A DNA stretch of 6,123 nucleotides from assembly GCA_011523195.1 (NCBI GenBank), contig WTHH01000014.1, forward strand, positions 1 to 6,123, written 5' to 3'. The position numbers and the translations under genes were made by a program. Below the pieces are notes generated by a model. It made no database searches. It had not been told where the DNA came from and saw only the letters and a list, made by a program, of their open reading frames with translations. Every line of letters begins with the position of its first letter. Within the stretch, counting starts at the first letter, position 1. Shown here in pieces: positions 3,485 to 6,123 of this stretch. The stretch comes from Verrucomicrobiales bacterium (GTDB lineage Bacteria > Verrucomicrobiota > Verrucomicrobiia > Limisphaerales > UBA1096).

Positions 3485-6123
3485 ATGAAATTCGTTTTTT
3501 CAAAATCACTGGTGTTGCCGCTCGTGGCGCTTGGCCTGGTGCAAACCACTGCCGCCCACTCGCTTGAGGCGAAGCTCGACGAGAAGACCGGCACGATCAC
3601 CATTCACCGCGACGGCTTGGCCAAGCCGGTGGTCACCCAGAACGCCGCCTCCGATCATCGGCCGTACCTGCACCAGATCACCGGGCCGGATGGCAAGGGC
3701 GTATTCACCCAGTATAGCCCCGGACATCACAAGCATCAGACCGGCATCTACTGGGGGTTCACCCGCGTGAACGGGCGCGACTATTTTCACAATCCGAAGG
3801 GCGACTACTGGAAGCGAAAGGACGTCAAGGTACTCGAGGCCAGAGGCGAGTCGGTGAAGTGGGAGACGGTCTACGATCTGCTCGACGCCGACGGCAACGC
3901 GGTACTCACCGAGAAGCAGCGCTGGTCGATGACTTCCGAGAACGACCGGCACGTGCTCAACCTCGAGTGGATGGGCACCGGCCAGACCGATGTGACGGTC
4001 GGCAAGTATCCCTACGGCGGACTCTTCGTGCGCATGCCGTGGAAGAAGGGCATCAAGGGCGAGGCGGTCAACGCCGCGCGCGACACCAACCGCCGGGCGG
4101 AGGGCAAACGCGCCATGTGGCTCGACGTCGGGATGGAGATCGACGGCCGAGATGACTGGGGGCACATCGCCATTTTTGATCACCCGAAAAACGGTGGCTA
4201 CCCGCAGCCGTGGCGGGTCGACGGCCAGCTCGGTGTCGGCCCGGTGCGTGCTCGGTTGGGTGACTGGAAGATAGCCAAGGGCAAGACTGAAACCATTCGC
4301 CACCAGATTCAGGTCTACGGCGGCAAACTCAATGACAAGGATTTGACCGATCGCTGGAAAGCCTATACTGGCCAGCGAGGCACATACGCACTTTGGCAAC
4401 TGGCCAAGCGCGCCGGTCGTGATGCCAAATTTCTCACCCCACAGGAGGCGGTCGACAACTCGACCATCGAGGACGGCTTCACAGTGAATTCATGGGCCAA
4501 CGAGCCGATGATCACCCAGCCGATGGCGTTTTGCTGGGACGACAAGGGCCGCATGTGGGTGGCCGAAAACCGTGACTACGAAACGCGCGGCCGCGGCTTC
4601 TCCGCCTCGGGCGACAGTCGCATCCTGATTCTGGAGGATACCGACCGCGACGGCGTGGCCGACAAGCGCTCGGTGTTTCTCGAGGGCATTCCGTTTCCGT
4701 CTGCCGTGGCGGTGGGGCTCGACGGTTTGTGGCTCGGCGCGCCGCCGAATCTACTATTCGTCCCGGATCGAAATAAGGACGACAAGGCCGATGTTGATGA
4801 TATCGAGGTGCGCCTGACCGGCTGGGGCATCCGCGACCGGCACGAGGTTCTCAACAGCTTGCACTGGGGGCCGGACGGCTGGATCTACGGCTGCCAGGGA
4901 GTGTTCACTCCGTCGGTGGTTGGAAAGCCGAAGGGGGAAGGCAAGATTTTCAAGCACGGCGAGCCGTATCCCAAGTCGGTCGAGTTTGAGGGCGAAGGCC
5001 AGCCGATCAACGGCGGTGTTTGGCGTTATCACCCGACCAAGGATGTGTTTGAGATCGTCGCACACGGCTTCAGTAACCCTTGGGGAATCGACTACGATGC
5101 TAAAGGGCAATTGCTTATTACTGCATGCGTCATTCCTCATTTGTGGCATGTCATTCCTGGCGGTGTATACCATCGCCAAGCCGGTCGCCACTTCAATCCT
5201 TACGTTTACAGCGACATTCGCACGATCGCAAATCATCGGCATCGTTCAGCTCACGGTGGAGCCCGGGTCTATTTGTCTGATGCATACCCTGAAGAGTATC
5301 AGGGCAAGCTTTTCATGGCCAATATCCACGAGCATGCAGTGCTTACTGATGAACTTGTTCCGACAGGCTCAGGTTATGTGGGCAATCATCATAAGGATTT
5401 CATGCACGCGAACAACGAGCAGTGGATTGGCTTTAGCATGGAGATCGGCCCGGCCGGCAATGTGTTCGTTCTCGACTGGCATGACGGCGACATCTGCGGC
5501 AACGCCGTGCTTCAGAAACACACCGGGCGCATTTTTCGACTCGCGCCCAAGCAGAGCTTGGCCAAGGACTGGGAAGGCCGCTACGACGATGTCGAAAAAC
5601 TCAGTGACGCCCGGCTTGTCGAGTACCAGACCAACTCCAGCGCCTGGCACGCCCGCCGCGCGCGCGTCGTCCTGCAGGGCCGCGCAATCAACGGCAAATT
5701 GGCCAAGGGCACGCCCCGTGCGCTTGAGCAGATGTTCCGCAAAAACAAAAATGCCGACCACCGACTTCGCGCGCTCTGGGCGCTGCACGTCATCGGCGGG
5801 TTGAGCGAGTCGGACAACATCAAAAACCTGAACGACAAGGACGAACACATTCGCGCGTGGACGATTCAATTCCTCTGCGAGGACAAGAACCCTTCCAATC
5901 GCGCGCTGAAAAAATTCGCCAATATGGCTGCGAAGGATGCCTCGCCGGTGGTGCGGCTTTACCTCGCCTCCGCGATGCAGCGCATGTCGCTCGACAAGCG
6001 CTGGGACATCGCCGCCGGCCTCGTCACCCATGCCGCGGATGCGGATGACCACAACCTGCCAAAGCTGATTTGGTACGGCATCGAGCCGCTCGTCCCGGAA
6101 AACCCGTCGCGCGCCATGGAACT
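3485..6123 (+). CDS. DUF6807 (PmoA-like) / PVC membrane-bound dehydrogenase-type propeller / HEAT fusion, 3'-truncated
   Basis: One frame runs without a stop from ATG 3485 to the window end (879 codons). That ATG gives a clean signal peptide (MKFVFSKSLVLPLVALGL..., cut near A24). Residues about 27-295 match DUF6807 (PF14100, formerly 'PmoA'): a His-rich turn PGHHKHQTGIYWGF (79-92) and GHIAIFDHPKNGGYPQPW (226-243). From FLTPQEA (316) starts a TIGR02604-type propeller: NEPMITQPMAFCWDDKGRMW (339-358), DTDRDGVAD (385-393), DRNKDDKAD (428-436), HEVLNSLHWGPDGWIYGCQG (453-472), NPWGIDYD (531-538), HRHRSAHGG (584-592) and DWHDGDICG ... HTGRIFRL (664-686). Residues from about 690 onward are Ala/Leu-rich helices (LRALWALHVIGGL, 761-773) resembling HEAT repeats. 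Relatives usually end in a CxxCH heme domain, here probably outside the window. The family is sometimes called a dehydrogenase, but the reaction is unproven; a periplasmic role in sugar breakdown is inference. DUF6807 does not imply methane oxidation. Bases near 5095-5400 have lower GC. Confidence 0.92.
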   Translation, partial: MKFVFSKSLVLPLVALGLVQTTAAHSLEAKLDEKTGTITIHRDGLAKPVVTQNAASDHRPYLHQITGPDGKGVFTQYSPGHHKHQTGIYWGFTRVNGRDYFHNPKGDYWKRKDVKVLEARGESVKWETVYDLLDADGNAVLTEKQRWSMTSENDRHVLNLEWMGTGQTDVTVGKYPYGGLFVRMPWKKGIKGEAVNAARDTNRRAEGKRAMWLDVGMEIDGRDDWGHIAIFDHPKNGGYPQPWRVDGQLGVGPVRARLGDWKIAKGKTETIRHQIQVYGGKLNDKDLTDRWKAYTGQRGTYALWQLAKRAGRDAKFLTPQEAVDNSTIEDGFTVNSWANEPMITQPMAFCWDDKGRMWVAENRDYETRGRGFSASGDSRILILEDTDRDGVADKRSVFLEGIPFPSAVAVGLDGLWLGAPPNLLFVPDRNKDDKADVDDIEVRLTGWGIRDRHEVLNSLHWGPDGWIYGCQGVFTPSVVGKPKGEGKIFKHGEPYPKSVEFEGEGQPINGGVWRYHPTKDVFEIVAHGFSNPWGIDYDAKGQLLITACVIPHLWHVIPGGVYHRQAGRHFNPYVYSDIRTIANHRHRSAHGGARVYLSDAYPEEYQGKLFMANIHEHAVLTDELVPTGSGYVGNHHKDFMHANNEQWIGFSMEIGPAGNVFVLDWHDGDICGNAVLQKHTGRIFRLAPKQSLAKDWEGRYDDVEKLSDARLVEYQTNSSAWHARRARVVLQGRAINGKLAKGTPRALEQMFRKNKNADHRLRALWALHVIGGLSESDNIKNLNDKDEHIRAWTIQFLCEDKNPSNRALKKFANMAAKDASPVVRLYLASAMQRMSLDKRWDIAAGLVTHAADADDHNLPKLIWYGIEPLVPENPSRAME
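3527..3536 (+). repeat. Recurring word GCGCTTGGCC inside the fusion gene's signal peptide
   Basis: The same 10-mer that appears in the isomerase gene, here on the plus strand, encoding Ala-Leu-Gly in the hydrophobic core of the signal peptide of the DUF6807 fusion. Confidence 0.6.
3616..3625. repeat. Palindrome CTTGGCCAAG, copy 3
   Basis: The third copy lies in the DUF6807 fusion gene, where the frame is C-TTG-GCC-AAG (Leu-Ala-Lys), different from the frame used in the isomerase gene. Confidence 0.7.
4402..4411 (-). repeat. Recurring word GCGCTTGGCC in the interdomain linker codons
   Basis: On the plus strand it reads GGCCAAGCGC, part of CTG-GCC-AAG-CGC (Leu-Ala-Lys-Arg) between the DUF6807 and propeller domains of the fusion. 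Confidence 0.6.
5557..5566. repeat. Palindrome CTTGGCCAAG, copy 4
   Basis: The fourth copy lies in the fusion gene just after the propeller domain, read as C-TTG-GCC-AAG (Leu-Ala-Lys). A near copy that lacks only the first C lies at 5699-5707. Confidence 0.7.

Noticed and set aside
3485..4370. Reading the 'PmoA' name as particulate methane monooxygenase.
   Set aside because: The domain is a soluble secreted DUF6807 protein with no membrane helices beyond the signal peptide. The old Pfam name is misleading, and no other methane-oxidation gene is present.
3506..4399. A 297-codon open frame on the minus strand opposite the DUF6807 domain.
   Set aside because: It lies entirely antisense to a gene with clear family motifs. 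Its Pro/Ala/Val/Asp-rich product shows no recognisable domain, as expected from a shadow frame in GC-rich DNA.
4920..5804. A 294-codon plus-strand frame overlapping the fusion gene in another phase.
   Set aside because: The translation is Ser/Arg/Thr-rich and low in structure, while the 3485 frame carries conserved propeller motifs across the same bases.
5369..6052. A 227-codon minus-strand frame in the second half of the fusion gene.
   Set aside because: It is antisense to conserved coding sequence and has no family signature.
1..6123. Search for CRISPR arrays, tRNA or rRNA genes, insertion-sequence ends and toxin-antitoxin or defence genes.
   Set aside because: No regularly spaced repeats, cloverleaf sequences, transposase motifs or terminal inverted repeats were seen; almost all the window is coding sequence of the three genes described.

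Overview
The window looks like a piece of a Verrucomicrobiota (PVC superphylum) chromosome. GC is moderately high, and all three proteins belong to envelope or exported families typical of that group: a YCF48/BNR-like beta-propeller with a C-terminal 'SPDL..W...FYRAR' module, a secreted immunophilin carrying a related module, and a Pirellula/Verrucomicrobium-type 'membrane-bound dehydrogenase' propeller (TIGR02604 type). Neither coding start that is visible has a clear Shine-Dalgarno sequence. The phylum call is inferred from protein families only.

Layout: (1) 2-1966 (+), the 3' part of a long propeller-repeat gene that began upstream of the window. (2) 1967-3307 (-), a secreted two-domain peptidyl-prolyl isomerase (cyclophilin then FKBP), convergent with gene 1; the two stop codons abut in the palindrome TGATCA. 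(3) 3308-3484, a 177-bp divergent intergenic region with a candidate -10 box, a GC-rich hairpin and one copy of a short direct repeat. (4) 3485-6123 (+), a very long ORF with no stop that runs off the window. It encodes a signal peptide, a DUF6807 ('PmoA-like', Pfam PF14100) domain, a TIGR02604-type propeller and the beginning of a HEAT-like helical region. It probably ends beyond the window in a heme-binding domain.

All three products are probably exported or surface-associated. The immunophilin could help fold exported proteins. The large fusion fits the sugar or polysaccharide catabolism loci of PVC bacteria, but no substrate can be read from the sequence. Nothing shows that the three genes form one pathway, and they are not one operon.

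I found no defence system, mobile element, CRISPR array, tRNA or rRNA. The most notable observations are: the DUF6807-TIGR02604 fusion; the dual-family immunophilin with an altered FKBP pocket; a recurring DNA word (GCGCTTGGCC and the palindrome CTTGGCCAAG) on both strands, in different reading frames and in the intergenic spacer; and a stretch of lower GC inside the fusion gene.
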